A stretch of 64,000 nt of DNA from Bacteroidia bacterium (GCA_030427865.1 JAUICK010000005.1:122561-186560); one strand, 5' to 3'. Shown: positions 52,421 through 62,367, counted from the stretch's first letter. Notes: generated by a model from the letters alone, not told the origin. Translations and numbers: made by a program.

Positions 52421-53785
52421 TTATTTTACTTTCTCTATAATTTCAGCCAAAGAGCATTCTGTTTGCTCAAAATTTTGCATATTTTTTAACAAATACCGTT
52501 CTTTTTCTACTTTAGAAACCACAAACTCAATTTCTCTATTGGTTGCGTATTTCCATTGTTTCTTTTGCTGATTGTTACTAATCGCTAAATCTGGGTACAT
52601 TTCGCACTTAATTCCTGCATTTCTTAAAGTAGTTATTGCTTTCATTTTTACGATATCGGTTTCTGCATCAAAATTTAAAAACAATACTTTAGGTTTAGGC
52701 AAATCAACAGATTGAAACAATTTTAATTCTTCTAAAACCAAATAGATTCTGTCTAATCCAAAAGAAATTCCAACGCCAGAAACATCTGGCATTCCAAAGA
52801 TTCCTGTTAAATCATCATATCTTCCACCACCACCAATAGAACCCATTTTTACACCTTTTGGAGCAGCTACTTCAAAAATAGCACCTGTATAATAATTTAA
52901 ACCTCTTGCCAAAGTTACATCTACTTCTAAATTAGCCGATTGCAATCCTAATTCTGTAATCGAATTAATAACAAAACGCAACTCTTCTACTCCATTTTTT
53001 CCTTCTTCTGATGTTGATAACATTTTCTCTAAAGAAGTAAGTTTATCTAAGTTTGAACCCTCAAAACTAAATAAAGGCTGTACTTTTTGAATGGCTTCTT
53101 CTGTAATTCCTTTAGACAACATTTCTGCTTCAACTTTTTCTTGACCAATTTTATCTAATTTGTCTAAAGCAACCGTAAAATCGATGAGTTTTTCTTGTGC
53201 ACCAATTACTTCTGCAATACCAGATAATATTTTTCTGTTATTGATTTTAATAGTCGTGTTTTCTAAGCCTAACTTACTAAAAACGGTATCGTATAATTGA
53301 ATAAATTCTACTTCTTGCCATAGAGATTGACTCCCCACAACATCTGCATCACATTGATAAAACTCTCTAAACCTACCTTTTTGCGGTCTATCTGCTCTCC
53401 AAACAGGTTGAATTTGATAGCGTTTAAAAGGAAATGTAATTTCGTTTTGGTGTTGTACTACATATCTTGCAAAAGGAACAGTAAGGTCGTAGCGTAAAGC
53501 TTTTTCTGAGATTTGTGATGTAACTTTTATACTTTCTTTTTCTGATAATAATTTCTCATCTGCTTTTTTAAGAAAATCCCCAGAATTTAAAATCTTAAAA
53601 ATCAATCTATCCCCTTCTTCACCATATTTTCCCATTAAAGTTGATGAGTTTTCAAAACTCGGAGTTTCAATAGGTTGAAATCCGAAAGTTTCAAAAGCAG
53701 TTTTAATCGTATTCATAATATACGTACGATTGGCAACTTCTGTTGGCGAAAAATCTCTGGTTCCTTTTGGGATACTTGGTTTCAT
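52421..53785 (-). CDS. hisS: Histidyl-tRNA synthetase
   Basis: A 454-residue class II tRNA synthetase. Motif 1 is the KPSIPKGTRDFSPTEVANRT region, motif 2 RPQKGRFREFYQCDADVVGS and motif 3 SGVGISFGLDRIYLVLEEL; LARGLNYYTGAIFEV and MGSIGGGGRYDDLTGIF bind histidine. The C-terminal anticodon-binding domain is present. Gene is followed by folE. Upstream repeats of AATTTGTAATTA type lie at 53840-53875. Confidence 0.96.
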   Translation of the reverse strand: MKPSIPKGTRDFSPTEVANRTYIMNTIKTAFETFGFQPIETPSFENSSTLMGKYGEEGDRLIFKILNSGDFLKKADEKLLSEKESIKVTSQISEKALRYDLTVPFARYVVQHQNEITFPFKRYQIQPVWRADRPQKGRFREFYQCDADVVGSQSLWQEVEFIQLYDTVFSKLGLENTTIKINNRKILSGIAEVIGAQEKLIDFTVALDKLDKIGQEKVEAEMLSKGITEEAIQKVQPLFSFEGSNLDKLTSLEKMLSTSEEGKNGVEELRFVINSITELGLQSANLEVDVTLARGLNYYTGAIFEVAAPKGVKMGSIGGGGRYDDLTGIFGMPDVSGVGISFGLDRIYLVLEELKLFQSVDLPKPKVLFLNFDAETDIVKMKAITTLRNAGIKCEMYPDLAISNNQQKKQWKYATNREIEFVVSKVEKERYLLKNMQNFEQTECSLAEIIEKVK

Positions 53786-53907
53786 ATAAATAATTATGAA
53801 TTACGAATTTTAAATTAAGAAAAAAATCACTCAAAACTAAAAATTTGTAATTATTAATTTGTAATTGTAAATTTCAGAGCGCAAATATCGTGAAAAACTT
53901 ATAAAGG

Positions 53908-54846
53908 TTATAAAGTTGAATCGATTTTATTTCTTTGTCTTAATGCATATAAAGAAGCATTTAATTCGAAACCTAACAACAAAATGATTGCATTTAACCA
54001 CACAAATAACATTAAGATTAAAAGTGTACCAATAGAACCATATAGTTGATTGTATTGTGCAAATTTAATCACATAAATTCCGAATAAATAAAAGGTACAT
54101 AATGAAACAACAGTTGTTAAAACTGCACCAGCAGAAAAGAACTTTACTTCTTTTCCTTGTTTGGTTCCAAATCTAAACAATAGGGAAACAATGGTGAAAA
54201 TCATCACTAAAAACAATGCGTTTTTTCCTAAATTAAATAAATTTAAATCGCTTGTGTTTAGCCAACCAATTTCATCTATCTTAGACAAAGCTACTTGATA
54301 CAATATCAATAATACTATGGTTATTATCAAGAATAATGACATTAATAATGAAACCCCTAAAGACACAAAATAAGTTTTAAAAACGTTACGAACATCTGTA
54401 ACGTGATAGGAATATTCAAAACCTCCAAAAATAGCATTTACACCATTGGTCATTAAAAAAATAGACAATAAAAAACCAAAAGAAAGTAAGCCACCATATT
54501 GATTGTTGATAATATCGCCTAAAACGGTATTTACTGCTTCAAAGGTTTGTGGAGGTAAAATTTCTTGAATAAAAGAGAATAATCCGTCTTGAAAACCTTC
54601 AATAGGAATGTATGGAATTAAGGTTAAAATAAATAACATAAAAGGAAAAACCGCCATAAAAAAACTAAATGCAATTCCTCCTGCTCTTGTTGTTAATGCG
54701 CCTTCAACAATTCCGATGATATACATTTCTAAAACGTCGTATAAAGACATACCTTCTAAACCTGGGATTTTTATTTTCTTCCCAAAACGTACCAAAACAC
54801 ATACAATTGGTATTTTATCAAGTTTATCTTCTATTTCTTTTGACAT
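53908..54846 (-). CDS. YihY/BrkB-family membrane protein
   Basis: A 312-residue inner-membrane protein with six hydrophobic helices. The family's ALTTRAGGIAFSFFMAVFPF segment (about residues 54-73) and the TKQGKEVKFFSAGAVLTTVV and YNQLYGSIGTLLILMLFVWL segments are clear. YihY proteins have no firmly established activity; an earlier claim of RNase BN activity was withdrawn. An AAAGT-type tract follows its start on the plus strand. Confidence 0.88.
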   Translation of the reverse strand: MSKEIEDKLDKIPIVCVLVRFGKKIKIPGLEGMSLYDVLEMYIIGIVEGALTTRAGGIAFSFFMAVFPFMLFILTLIPYIPIEGFQDGLFSFIQEILPPQTFEAVNTVLGDIINNQYGGLLSFGFLLSIFLMTNGVNAIFGGFEYSYHVTDVRNVFKTYFVSLGVSLLMSLFLIITIVLLILYQVALSKIDEIGWLNTSDLNLFNLGKNALFLVMIFTIVSLLFRFGTKQGKEVKFFSAGAVLTTVVSLCTFYLFGIYVIKFAQYNQLYGSIGTLLILMLFVWLNAIILLLGFELNASLYALRQRNKIDSTL

Positions 54847-54852
54847 TATTTT

Positions 54853-54938
54853 GAGTTACAAAGTGGCAAAGTTAAAAAAGTGACAAAGTTTCAGAGTTTA
54901 CTTTTTTGACTTTGAAACTTTGCAACTATTTTCACAAC
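54853..54938. repeat. AAGTT/AACTTTG tandem tract between yihY and nadC
   Basis: Degenerate copies of ACAAAGTGGCAAAGTT and ACTTTGAAACTTTGCAAC fill the spacer, similar to the tracts at 31661 and 41880. The left and right halves are in opposite orientation, so the region could also fold on itself. No promoter box is obvious. Confidence 0.65.
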
Positions 54939-54939
54939 T

Positions 54940-55797
54940 CTAAAAAGCCTTTAAACTTAAATCTAAATTATAAACCGAATGCGTTAATGCACCAGAAGAA
55001 ATATAATCTACACCACATTCTGCATATTTTCTAATGGTGTCTTCGTTAATTCCGCCTGAAGATTCTGTTAAACAAGTATCTCCAATTAAGGCAACAGCTT
55101 TACGTGTATCTTCGTAATTAAAGTTATCTATTAAAATTCTGTAAACTCCTTCTACAGAAAGTATTTCTTTGATTTCTTCTAAACTTCTTGCTTCTACAAT
55201 AATTTTAATGTCTAATCCTTTATCTGCTAAATATTTCTTGGTTTTTATAATTGCTGCTGTAATTCCGCCAGCAAAATCGATATGATTGTCTTTAATCATT
55301 ACCATATCATACAAGGCAAACCTGTGGTTTTCTCCTCCTCCAATTTTTACCGCCCATTTTTCTAAAGCTCTAATTCCTGGTGTAGTTTTTCTTGTATCTA
55401 ACACTTTTGTTTTGGTACCTTCTAAAAGATTCGCAAAAAAAGCAGTTTTAGTTGCTATTGCGCTCATTCTTTGCATTGCATTTAACACCAAACGTTCTGC
55501 CATTAAAATAGATTGCGATTTACCTGAAACGTGAAAAACAACATCACCATATTTTACTTTATCACCATCATTCATAAAAGTTTCTACTTCTAAATTCGCA
55601 TCCACATAACTAAAAACTTGTTTTGCAAACGCTACTCCTGCAATAATTCCATCATCTTTTACCAATAATTTTGCTTTTCCTTTCGCATCAGCAGGAATAC
55701 AAGACAACGAAGTATGATCTCCATCTCCAATATCTTCACGAATCGCATTTGTGATAATAATTTCTAATTCTTTTTCAAATTGTTCTTTTGATATCAT
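54940..55797 (-). CDS. nadC: Nicotinate-nucleotide pyrophosphorylase (carboxylating)
   Basis: A 285-residue enzyme of NAD synthesis turning quinolinate and PRPP into nicotinate mononucleotide. Motifs: EDIGDGDHTSLSCIP at the start, LDTRKTTPGIRALEKWAVKI and GGGENHRFALYDMVMIKDNH, with VEARSLEEI and ILIDNF for the phosphate sites. Family length normal. nadA and nadB are not in the window. Confidence 0.96.
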   Translation of the reverse strand: MISKEQFEKELEIIITNAIREDIGDGDHTSLSCIPADAKGKAKLLVKDDGIIAGVAFAKQVFSYVDANLEVETFMNDGDKVKYGDVVFHVSGKSQSILMAERLVLNAMQRMSAIATKTAFFANLLEGTKTKVLDTRKTTPGIRALEKWAVKIGGGENHRFALYDMVMIKDNHIDFAGGITAAIIKTKKYLADKGLDIKIIVEARSLEEIKEILSVEGVYRILIDNFNYEDTRKAVALIGDTCLTESSGGINEDTIRKYAECGVDYISSGALTHSVYNLDLSLKAF

Positions 55798-55855
55798 TTC
55801 AAAATATTTTTATCATACCAAAAATATAGTATTTTTGATAAAAAATCTGTAGAAT

Positions 55856-56707
55856 ATGAAAAGAAAAATTATTATCCTTTTGATTCTAATGTGTAGTAAC
55901 TTACTCTTATCTCAATCAAAAATTTATTTAAATGAAAATTTAAAGCCTATTGACTCTGTTTTATATCGTACAAAGTGTGTGTCTAATTTTTTCTCATGTA
56001 CTTCATTTAAAAAAGATAGTATAATGTATGGGGTTGTAAGCTTTAAATACAAAATGGGAAGACTTACTAAAGAAGCATATTCTCAGGTCTTAAAAGTAAT
56101 TCAACTTCAAACTAAACAAAATGTAAATAAAAGTAAAAGTATTTTAATTCGGTTTGCTGATACTTTATTTGATTATCAATCCATAAAAAACAAACATGAT
56201 TTACATCACGAAAAATATCACATGAATGTAAATTTCAGTATCAATGGAGAAATTATAGATTTTAAAAACCTTTCTTATAATAAAACCAAATATAATAAAT
56301 TGTTAAAAATCAGAAACAAAAGAATAAAAAAATGTGTTAAATCTTATTATAAGAGGCAACAGTCTAACTTTTTTTATTTCTATAACACTTCTGTTGGAAA
56401 TTCAAAACAATTTGAAAGCACCTATTGGATGAAAGATAAAGGATTACTACGTAAATTTTTCTTTAAAAAGACAAACACATTTAAATTTCTAATACTAAAA
56501 CCCAATGGAGATTATTTTTTAAGTGATAGAAGTGTTACTGATAAAATTATTAGAAAACTCTTAAAAAAAGAGGATTGGAAAAAATATAGAGATGATTTAA
56601 TAAAAACTTATGAGTTTAAAGATAAAAATAGAATTGGTTTATTTAAAATTAGAAAACCATTTTTTGTTTCACATTGCGTTAATTTAAATGTAGTGTATAA
56701 AAAGTAA
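55856..56707 (+). CDS. Secreted protein of unknown function
   Basis: A 283-residue protein with a signal peptide (MKRKIIILLILMCSNLLLSQ). The mature part is very basic, with tyrosine- and lysine-rich stretches (NKRIKKCVKSYYKRQQSNFF) and two Cys in CVSNFFSCTSFKKDS. I do not recognise a family. It is followed five bases later by rlmH, so the two may be cotranscribed. A divergent promoter region with nadC of 58 bases lies upstream. Confidence 0.6.
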   Translation: MKRKIIILLILMCSNLLLSQSKIYLNENLKPIDSVLYRTKCVSNFFSCTSFKKDSIMYGVVSFKYKMGRLTKEAYSQVLKVIQLQTKQNVNKSKSILIRFADTLFDYQSIKNKHDLHHEKYHMNVNFSINGEIIDFKNLSYNKTKYNKLLKIRNKRIKKCVKSYYKRQQSNFFYFYNTSVGNSKQFESTYWMKDKGLLRKFFFKKTNTFKFLILKPNGDYFLSDRSVTDKIIRKLLKKEDWKKYRDDLIKTYEFKDKNRIGLFKIRKPFFVSHCVNLNVVYKK

Positions 56708-56712
56708 TAAAC

Positions 56713-57186
56713 ATGAAAATTAAATTACTCGCCATTGGTAAAACTGACAACAAACAATTAATTCAACTAATTGATGAGTATAAAAATAGGCTTAAACATT
56801 ACATAAAGTTTGAATTGGAAATTATTCAAGATATTAAAAATGTTAAGAATTTAAGTGAGATTCAACAAAAAGAAAAAGAAGGAGAACTAATTTTATCGAA
56901 ACTGCAAAGTACAGACCAATTGGTTTTGTTAGATGATAAAGGGAAACATTTTACCTCTATCGAATTTAGCCAATACCTACAAAAGAAAATGAATTCTGGT
57001 CTCAAACAATTAGTTTTAGTAATTGGTGGTCCTTATGGTTTTTCTGAAGCTGTTTACCAAAAATCTCAAGGAAAAATCTCATTATCTAAAATGACTTTTT
57101 CACATCAAATGATTCGTTTATTTGTTGTTGAACAGTTGTATAGAGGTTTTACGATTTTAAAAAATGAACCTTATCATCATGAATAA
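56713..57186 (+). CDS. rlmH: 23S rRNA pseudouridine-1915 N3-methyltransferase
   Basis: A 157-residue SPOUT methyltransferase. The SAM knot contains [20 protein letters not shown] and the C-terminal signature [33 protein letters not shown]. Length and end match the family closely. It modifies the A-loop region helix 69 of 23S rRNA. Confidence 0.96.
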   Translation: MKIKLLAIGKTDNKQLIQLIDEYKNRLKHYIKFELEIIQDIKNVKNLSEIQQKEKEGELILSKLQSTDQLVLLDDKGKHFTSIEFSQYLQKKMNSGLKQLVLVIGGPYGFSEAVYQKSQGKISLSKMTFSHQMIRLFVVEQLYRGFTILKNEPYHHE

Positions 57187-57248
57187 GCCACATTGTGGCA
57201 TTAGGCATTAGGCATTTCACTACATTTGCTATACTTTTAAAAAATATA

Positions 57249-57827
57249 ATGAAACTCGTTTTTGCAACCAACAATTTAAACAAGCTAAAAGAAGTACAAG
57301 AAATGTTACCAAACTCAATAAAATTATTGAGTTTAAAAGATATTAATTGTTTTGATGAAATTGATGAAACAGAAATCACTTTAGAAGGTAATGCAAAATT
57401 AAAAGCAGATTATATTACCCATAATTTTGGTTACAATTGTTTTGCAGATGATACAGGTTTAGAAGTTGAAAGTTTAAGTGGAAAACCTGGAGTGTATTCA
57501 GCTCGTTTTGCTGGGGAGCCTGCAAACTCTGAAAAGAATATGCAAAAATTATTAACCGCTTTAGAAAATAAAACAAACAGAAATGCACAATTTAGAACAG
57601 CAATTTGTTTAAATATTGATGAAAAACAATTTTTATTTGAAGGCATTTGTAAAGGTAAAATTTTAACCAAAAAGCAAGGTAAAAAAGGTTTTGGTTACGA
57701 CCCTATTTTTAAACCCCAAGGTTTTAATCAATCTTTTGCAGAAATGACTTCTTCAGAAAAAAACAGAATTTCGCATAGAGGAATTGCAATTCATAAATTA
57801 GTTGAATTTTTAAAGGATTTTAAATAA
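57249..57827 (+). CDS. rdgB: Non-canonical purine NTP pyrophosphatase (RdgB/HAM1)
   Basis: A 192-residue ITP/XTP pyrophosphatase that cleans the nucleotide pool. ATG 57249 ([20 protein letters not shown]) is the family start; the longer frame lacks support. Motifs: [29 protein letters not shown] and [13 protein letters not shown] with SHRGIA. A palindrome follows before the ABC importer. Confidence 0.95.
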   Translation: MKLVFATNNLNKLKEVQEMLPNSIKLLSLKDINCFDEIDETEITLEGNAKLKADYITHNFGYNCFADDTGLEVESLSGKPGVYSARFAGEPANSEKNMQKLLTALENKTNRNAQFRTAICLNIDEKQFLFEGICKGKILTKKQGKKGFGYDPIFKPQGFNQSFAEMTSSEKNRISHRGIAIHKLVEFLKDFK

Positions 57828-57835
57828 AAATAACA

Positions 57836-57866
57836 GACCTCACAGGTTTTAAAAACCTGTGAGGTC
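57836..57866. terminator. Palindrome after rdgB (GACCTCACAGG type)
   Basis: GACCTCACAGGTTTT and AAAAACCTGTGAGGTC form a long stem with almost no loop, ending 10 bases before the FecCD-type permease start. It has the AGGTTTTAAAAACCT core of the repeats in the arginine operon. A weak terminator or REP element; no strong T-run follows. Confidence 0.6.
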
Positions 57867-57876
57867 TTATTACAGA

Positions 57877-58905
57877 ATGAAACAAACAAACTACACAAAA
57901 CACTTTATTTTCTTGTCAGTTTTACTGGTTGTATTGTTTTTTGTAAACATTAGTTTGGGTTCTGTTTCTATTCCGTTTCAAGATATTTTTAATTCATTAT
58001 TGGGCGGTAAAGTATCTAAAGAAAGTTGGGAGACCATCATTTTAAATTTTAGATTACCTAAAGCAATTACTGCTGTTTTAGTAGGTTCTGGGTTGTCTAT
58101 TTGTGGTTTATTAATGCAAACTTTATTTCGAAATCCGTTAGCTGGTCCTTTTGTATTAGGAATTTCTTCTGGGGCAAGTTTAGGAGTTGCCATATTAATT
58201 TTAGGATCTTCTGTTTTTGGAGGATTTTTATTAACTCAGTCGGTTTCTAATTGGTCTTTACCTATTGCAGCAAGTTTGGGTGCTTTTTTAGTCTTATCTG
58301 CTGTAATTATTGCTGCAAATAAAGTAAGAAATACCATGTCTATTTTAATTATTGGGTTGATGTTTGGCAGCTTAACATCAGCAATTATAAGTGTTTTGGC
58401 GTATTTTAGTGATTCTGAACAAATACAACAATATTTATTTTGGAGCTTTGGAAGTTTAGGAAATTTATCTTGGAGAGAAATCTTAGTATTTACAGTAATT
58501 TATTTGATTGGAATTATAAATACTATTTTTGTTATTAAACCATTAAATAGCTTTTTATTAGGAGAAAATTATGCAAAAAGCTTAGGAATCAATGTAAAAA
58601 AAAGCAGAAATATTATTCTACTTACTACCAGTATTTTAACAGGAGTAATTACTGCTTTTTCTGGTCCAATAGCTTTTATTGGTTTAGCTGTTCCTCATAT
58701 TGCAAGAATGTTATTTTTAAGTTCTAACCATAAAATACTATTACCCGCTGTTGCCATTATTGGTGCAATTATTTTATTAATTTGCGATAGCATTGCACAA
58801 TTGCCTACAAGCGAATTTACACTTCCAATAAATGCAATAACATCGCTATTTGGTGCACCTGTTGTAATTTGGTTATTGGTTAGAAAAAAAAGAATATTTG
58901 TATAA
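57877..58905 (+). CDS. FecCD-type ABC transporter permease
   Basis: A 342-residue inner-membrane permease with about ten helices for siderophore, heme or B12 import. The family segment FRLPKAITAVLVGSGLSICG with LLMQTLFRNPLAGPFVLGIS (about residues 50-95) and FIGLAVPHIARMLFLSSNHK are clear. ATG 57877 (MKQTNYTKHF) is chosen, as the longer frame starts in the palindrome. It pairs with the ATPase downstream; no binding protein is in the window, so substrate is unknown. Confidence 0.92.
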   Translation: MKQTNYTKHFIFLSVLLVVLFFVNISLGSVSIPFQDIFNSLLGGKVSKESWETIILNFRLPKAITAVLVGSGLSICGLLMQTLFRNPLAGPFVLGISSGASLGVAILILGSSVFGGFLLTQSVSNWSLPIAASLGAFLVLSAVIIAANKVRNTMSILIIGLMFGSLTSAIISVLAYFSDSEQIQQYLFWSFGSLGNLSWREILVFTVIYLIGIINTIFVIKPLNSFLLGENYAKSLGINVKKSRNIILLTTSILTGVITAFSGPIAFIGLAVPHIARMLFLSSNHKILLPAVAIIGAIILLICDSIAQLPTSEFTLPINAITSLFGAPVVIWLLVRKKRIFV

Positions 58906-58959
58906 AATAGTGGTAAAGTAAATAATGCTAAACTTAAAAACTCTACAAACTTTGAAGCT

Positions 58960-59754
58960 TTGAAAATCAAGAATAAAAATATTTTAAAAACTAAAAACCT
59001 ATCTGTGGGTTATCTGCAAAAAAAGCATACAAAAATTGTACTTTCTAATGTTAATATAGAAATTGAAAAAGGCAAACTTGTTACTGTTTTAGGAAAAAAC
59101 GGAATTGGAAAATCTACGCTCTTAAGAACAATTTCTAAGGTTCAGAAACCTATTTCTGGAGCTGTATTAATCAATCAAAAAAATAGTGTGCAAATCTCAG
59201 AAAAAGAATTATCTACTCAACTTAGCTTGGTATTAACAGAACGCTTACCCGAAAGCCAACTTACTGTTTATGAGTTGATTGCTTTAGGAAGACAACCCTA
59301 CACAAATTGGATAGATAAGCTTTCTGAAACTGATACTAAAAAGATAAATTCTGCCATCCTTCAAACTGAAGTAGAACACCTTCAAAACATGCGTTTTTAC
59401 GAGTTGAGTGATGGGCAATTACAACGTGTTTTAATTGCAAGAGCTTTGGCACAAGACACAGAAATTATAATTTTAGACGAACCAACTGCACATTTAGACA
59501 TGCATCATACCGTTAAAATATTTTCTTTATTAAAAAAGTTGGTAGTAGAAACTCAAAAAACAATCATTATTTCTACTCACGAAGCTAATTTAGCTATTCA
59601 ATTGGCAGATGAGATTGTTCTTTTAACAGAAAACAAATTATACTCTGATAAACCTCAAGAATTAATAGACAAGAAGGCTTTTGAAGACTTATTTCCTAAA
59701 GAACTTATTAAATTTAATAGTAAATTACAGCAATTTACAATGAATAAAATTTAA
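58960..59754 (+). CDS. FecE/BtuD-type ABC transporter ATPase (TTG start)
   Basis: A 264-residue ATPase. Walker A is LGKNGIGKSTLLRTI (about residues 44-58), signature LSDGQLQRVLIARALA, Walker B IIILDEPTAHLD and the His loop IISTHEAN. Start TTG 58960 lies in an AACTTTGAAGCTTTGAAA tract; no ATG is close. It energises the FecCD-type permease upstream (54 bases). Confidence 0.9.
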   Translation: MKIKNKNILKTKNLSVGYLQKKHTKIVLSNVNIEIEKGKLVTVLGKNGIGKSTLLRTISKVQKPISGAVLINQKNSVQISEKELSTQLSLVLTERLPESQLTVYELIALGRQPYTNWIDKLSETDTKKINSAILQTEVEHLQNMRFYELSDGQLQRVLIARALAQDTEIIILDEPTAHLDMHHTVKIFSLLKKLVVETQKTIIISTHEANLAIQLADEIVLLTENKLYSDKPQELIDKKAFEDLFPKELIKFNSKLQQFTMNKI

Positions 59755-59791
59755 TTTATAAACGATGTTAAACCCATAAAATTAAAACTAA

Positions 59792-60808
59792 ATGAAGAAC
59801 TTACTCTATTTTTTTGCTGTATTAATATTAATAGGATGTAGCACAAGCAAAGAGATCTCTAAAAAGTATGCTAAAACTATTACTTCAGAAGAACTAAAAG
59901 AGCATTTATACATTTATGCTTCAGATGAATTTGAAGGAAGAAATACAGGAGAACCTGGTCAAAAAAAGGCTGCAAAATATTTAAAAGACTTTTACATAAA
60001 GCATAAAATTAATTCTCCAAATGGAAATGATAATTATTATCAAACCATCACTTCAGAATGGTTGAGTAAAAATTCGCGCAGAGGTGACTTAAAAAATTCA
60101 GAAAATGTTTTGGCTTTTATAAAAGGAACAGAAAAACCTGATGAAATTATTGTAATTTCGGCTCATTTAGACCATGTTGGAACAAAAAATGGAGAAATTT
60201 ATAATGGTGCAGATGATGATGGTTCTGGCACAGTTGCCATTTTAGAAATTGCCCAAGCATTTAAAAAAGCAGCCAAAAGAGGTAAAGGACCAAAAAGATC
60301 AATTCTTTTTCTGCATGTTACTGGAGAAGAGAAGGGTTTATTAGGTTCTAAATACTACACAGAAAACCCTGTTTTTCCTCTAAAAAATACAATTTGTAAT
60401 TTAAATATTGACATGATTGGTAGAATTGATAAGTTTCATAAAACAGATTCTAATTATGTCTATTTAATTGGTTCTGATAAGTTAAGTACAGATTTACATA
60501 AAATTTCTGATAGCATTAATAAAAAGTTCACCAATATCAACTTAGATTATCGTTATAATGATGAAGACGATCCCAACCGTTTTTATTATAGATCAGACCA
60601 CTATAATTTTGCAAAACACAATATTCCTGTAATTTTTTACTTTAATGGTACTCATGAAGATTATCACAAACCCACAGATACACCAGATAAAATTAATTAC
60701 GATTTGTTAGCAAAAAGAACTCGTTTAGTTTTTCATACAGCTTGGGAACTTGCCAATAGAAAAGAAAGAATTGTGGTAGATAAAACCAAAATAGAAAAAG
60801 ATTTATAA
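59792..60808 (+). CDS. M28-family metallopeptidase lipoprotein
   Basis: A 338-residue lipoprotein (LILIGCSTSKEIS, lipobox Cys16) with a co-catalytic zinc aminopeptidase fold. Zinc ligands: HLDHVG, NGADDDGSGTVAILE and TGEEKGLLGS, then NIDMIGRID and the last His in the HEDYHKPTDTPDKI segment. Presumably periplasmic or surface aminopeptidase. A hairpin (60825-60863) ends it. Confidence 0.9.
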   Translation: MKNLLYFFAVLILIGCSTSKEISKKYAKTITSEELKEHLYIYASDEFEGRNTGEPGQKKAAKYLKDFYIKHKINSPNGNDNYYQTITSEWLSKNSRRGDLKNSENVLAFIKGTEKPDEIIVISAHLDHVGTKNGEIYNGADDDGSGTVAILEIAQAFKKAAKRGKGPKRSILFLHVTGEEKGLLGSKYYTENPVFPLKNTICNLNIDMIGRIDKFHKTDSNYVYLIGSDKLSTDLHKISDSINKKFTNINLDYRYNDEDDPNRFYYRSDHYNFAKHNIPVIFYFNGTHEDYHKPTDTPDKINYDLLAKRTRLVFHTAWELANRKERIVVDKTKIEKDL

Positions 60809-60824
60809 CGTCTTTCTTTGTTAT

Positions 60825-60863
60825 AAAAACACAAATCAAACAAAATGTCTGGTTTGTGTTTTT
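60825..60863. terminator. Terminator between the M28 and DUF1569 genes
   Basis: AAAAACACAAATC and GGTTTGTGTTTTT form an imperfect stem around a 13-base loop, with T-runs on both strands. It can serve both converging genes. Confidence 0.65.
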
Positions 60864-60894
60864 AGTAGTTTTATTTATTCACATACCTATTAAA

Positions 60895-61347
60895 TCAAAC
60901 TCCAAACTGAGTTAAATGATGATCCAAATGTTTATAAAACATATTATTCCATTCTTTTTTAGTTAGTTTTCCAAAAGAATTCGATTCTTTACCCTCAAAA
61001 TAAGTTGCCCCTAATTTTTGTGTTTGATTGATGTAGTCTATTAAACGTTGTTTCTCTGTAGCAAACACCTTTTCATCAGTAATTAAAAATTGTGGTGCTG
61101 TTCTTCCATTTTTGGCATACGATTTTTCTGAAACTACAATCTTTTTTACAAACAACTTTAACATAAACTTTGTAAATGCATTGGGTTTTGGGTGTTTATC
61201 TGTATAAATCATTTCGTAAGTTACACAACAATGTGCCAACATTTGAGCAACCGACATTTTACCCCAAATAGGTTGAGTTTCTGAAGTTAAATTTTCTATT
61301 CTTTGAATAACTTCTTCCGTAACTTCTTTAGTAAAAATATTTTTCAT
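60895..61347 (-). CDS. DUF1569 protein (DinB superfamily)
   Basis: A 150-residue protein with the helix pattern of DUF1569: WGKMSVAQMLAHCCVTYEMI, then RTAPQFLITDEKVFATEK, and HLDHHLTQFGV at the end. His residues in LAHC and HLDHH may bind a metal as in DinB-fold proteins. Function unknown. It follows holA by one base on the same strand. Confidence 0.8.
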   Translation of the reverse strand: MKNIFTKEVTEEVIQRIENLTSETQPIWGKMSVAQMLAHCCVTYEMIYTDKHPKPNAFTKFMLKLFVKKIVVSEKSYAKNGRTAPQFLITDEKVFATEKQRLIDYINQTQKLGATYFEGKESNSFGKLTKKEWNNMFYKHLDHHLTQFGV

Positions 61348-61348
61348 T

Positions 61349-62350
61349 TTAATGTAAAATTTTAAATAGTAATTCTTTTAAAATATCTTTATTAGATAAA
61401 CTTGCTCCTACCCCTTTACTTTTTACATCTGCATCTCTTAAAAAAGTAATATTCTGGGCTACTTTTCGCATTGGGTAATTTCTTGCCGCTAAAAAATATT
61501 CATCTACAAAATACGGGCTAACACCTAATGATTTGGCTACAGAACTTTTAGATTTGTCTTGCAAACCGTGAAATAACAACAATTGAGTAAAGAAACCATT
61601 TAATAAAGAAATGGTCATTACTAAAGGATTGTTCTTGGGGTTCTCTGCAAAATAATTAATAATTCTATTGGCTTTAACAATATTCTTTTCTCCTACTGCT
61701 TTGCGTAACTCAAAATTATTAAAGTCTTTTGAAATCCCAATATTTTCCTCAATATGCTTATCATTAATAATGGTTTCTTTAGGAAGAATTAGCATTAACT
61801 TACTCAATTCGTTTGCAATTTTGCTTAAATCTGTTCCTAAAAACTCTACCAACATTTGAGCAGCTTTGGGTTCTATTTGATAATTTTTTCCACTCAAAAC
61901 TCTACGAATCCAATCTGCAACTTGATTTTCATATAGTTTTTTACTTTCGAAAATCAATCCAGATTTAGCAATTGCTTTATGTAATTTTTTGCGCTTATCA
62001 AGTTTTTTATACTTATAATTAAATACCAAAACTGTGGTAGGCTGTGGGTTTTCTGCATAAGAGACCAACTTTTCTATAGTTCTGCTTAAATCTTGCGCCT
62101 CTTTTACAATAAGAACTTGTCTTTCTGCCATCATTGGATAGCGTTTTGCAGCACCAACAATATCTTCTATGGTGGCATCTCTACCATACATTACTTGTAA
62201 ATTAAAACCTTTCTCTGCTTCATCTAAGATATTTTCTTCAATAAAATCAGAAATTTTATCAATATAATAAGGCTCATCACCCATTAAAAAATATATAGGT
62301 TTTATATTTCCTTTTTGAATATCAGAAACTATAGTTCTTATTTCGTTCAT
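61349..62350 (-). CDS. holA: DNA polymerase III delta subunit
   Basis: A 333-residue clamp-loader subunit that opens the beta clamp. Features: YFLMGDEPYYIDKISDFIEE at the N-terminus, VYGxD-like MYGRDATIEDIVGAAKRYPM, and the collar domain at the end (LKxLL pattern DILKELLFKIL). Divergent from a PD-(D/E)xK protein gene with only 17 bases between the starts. Confidence 0.9.
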   Translation of the reverse strand: MNEIRTIVSDIQKGNIKPIYFLMGDEPYYIDKISDFIEENILDEAEKGFNLQVMYGRDATIEDIVGAAKRYPMMAERQVLIVKEAQDLSRTIEKLVSYAENPQPTTVLVFNYKYKKLDKRKKLHKAIAKSGLIFESKKLYENQVADWIRRVLSGKNYQIEPKAAQMLVEFLGTDLSKIANELSKLMLILPKETIINDKHIEENIGISKDFNNFELRKAVGEKNIVKANRIINYFAENPKNNPLVMTISLLNGFFTQLLLFHGLQDKSKSSVAKSLGVSPYFVDEYFLAARNYPMRKVAQNITFLRDADVKSKGVGASLSNKDILKELLFKILH

Positions 62351-62367
62351 TTTATTACTTTTGATTG

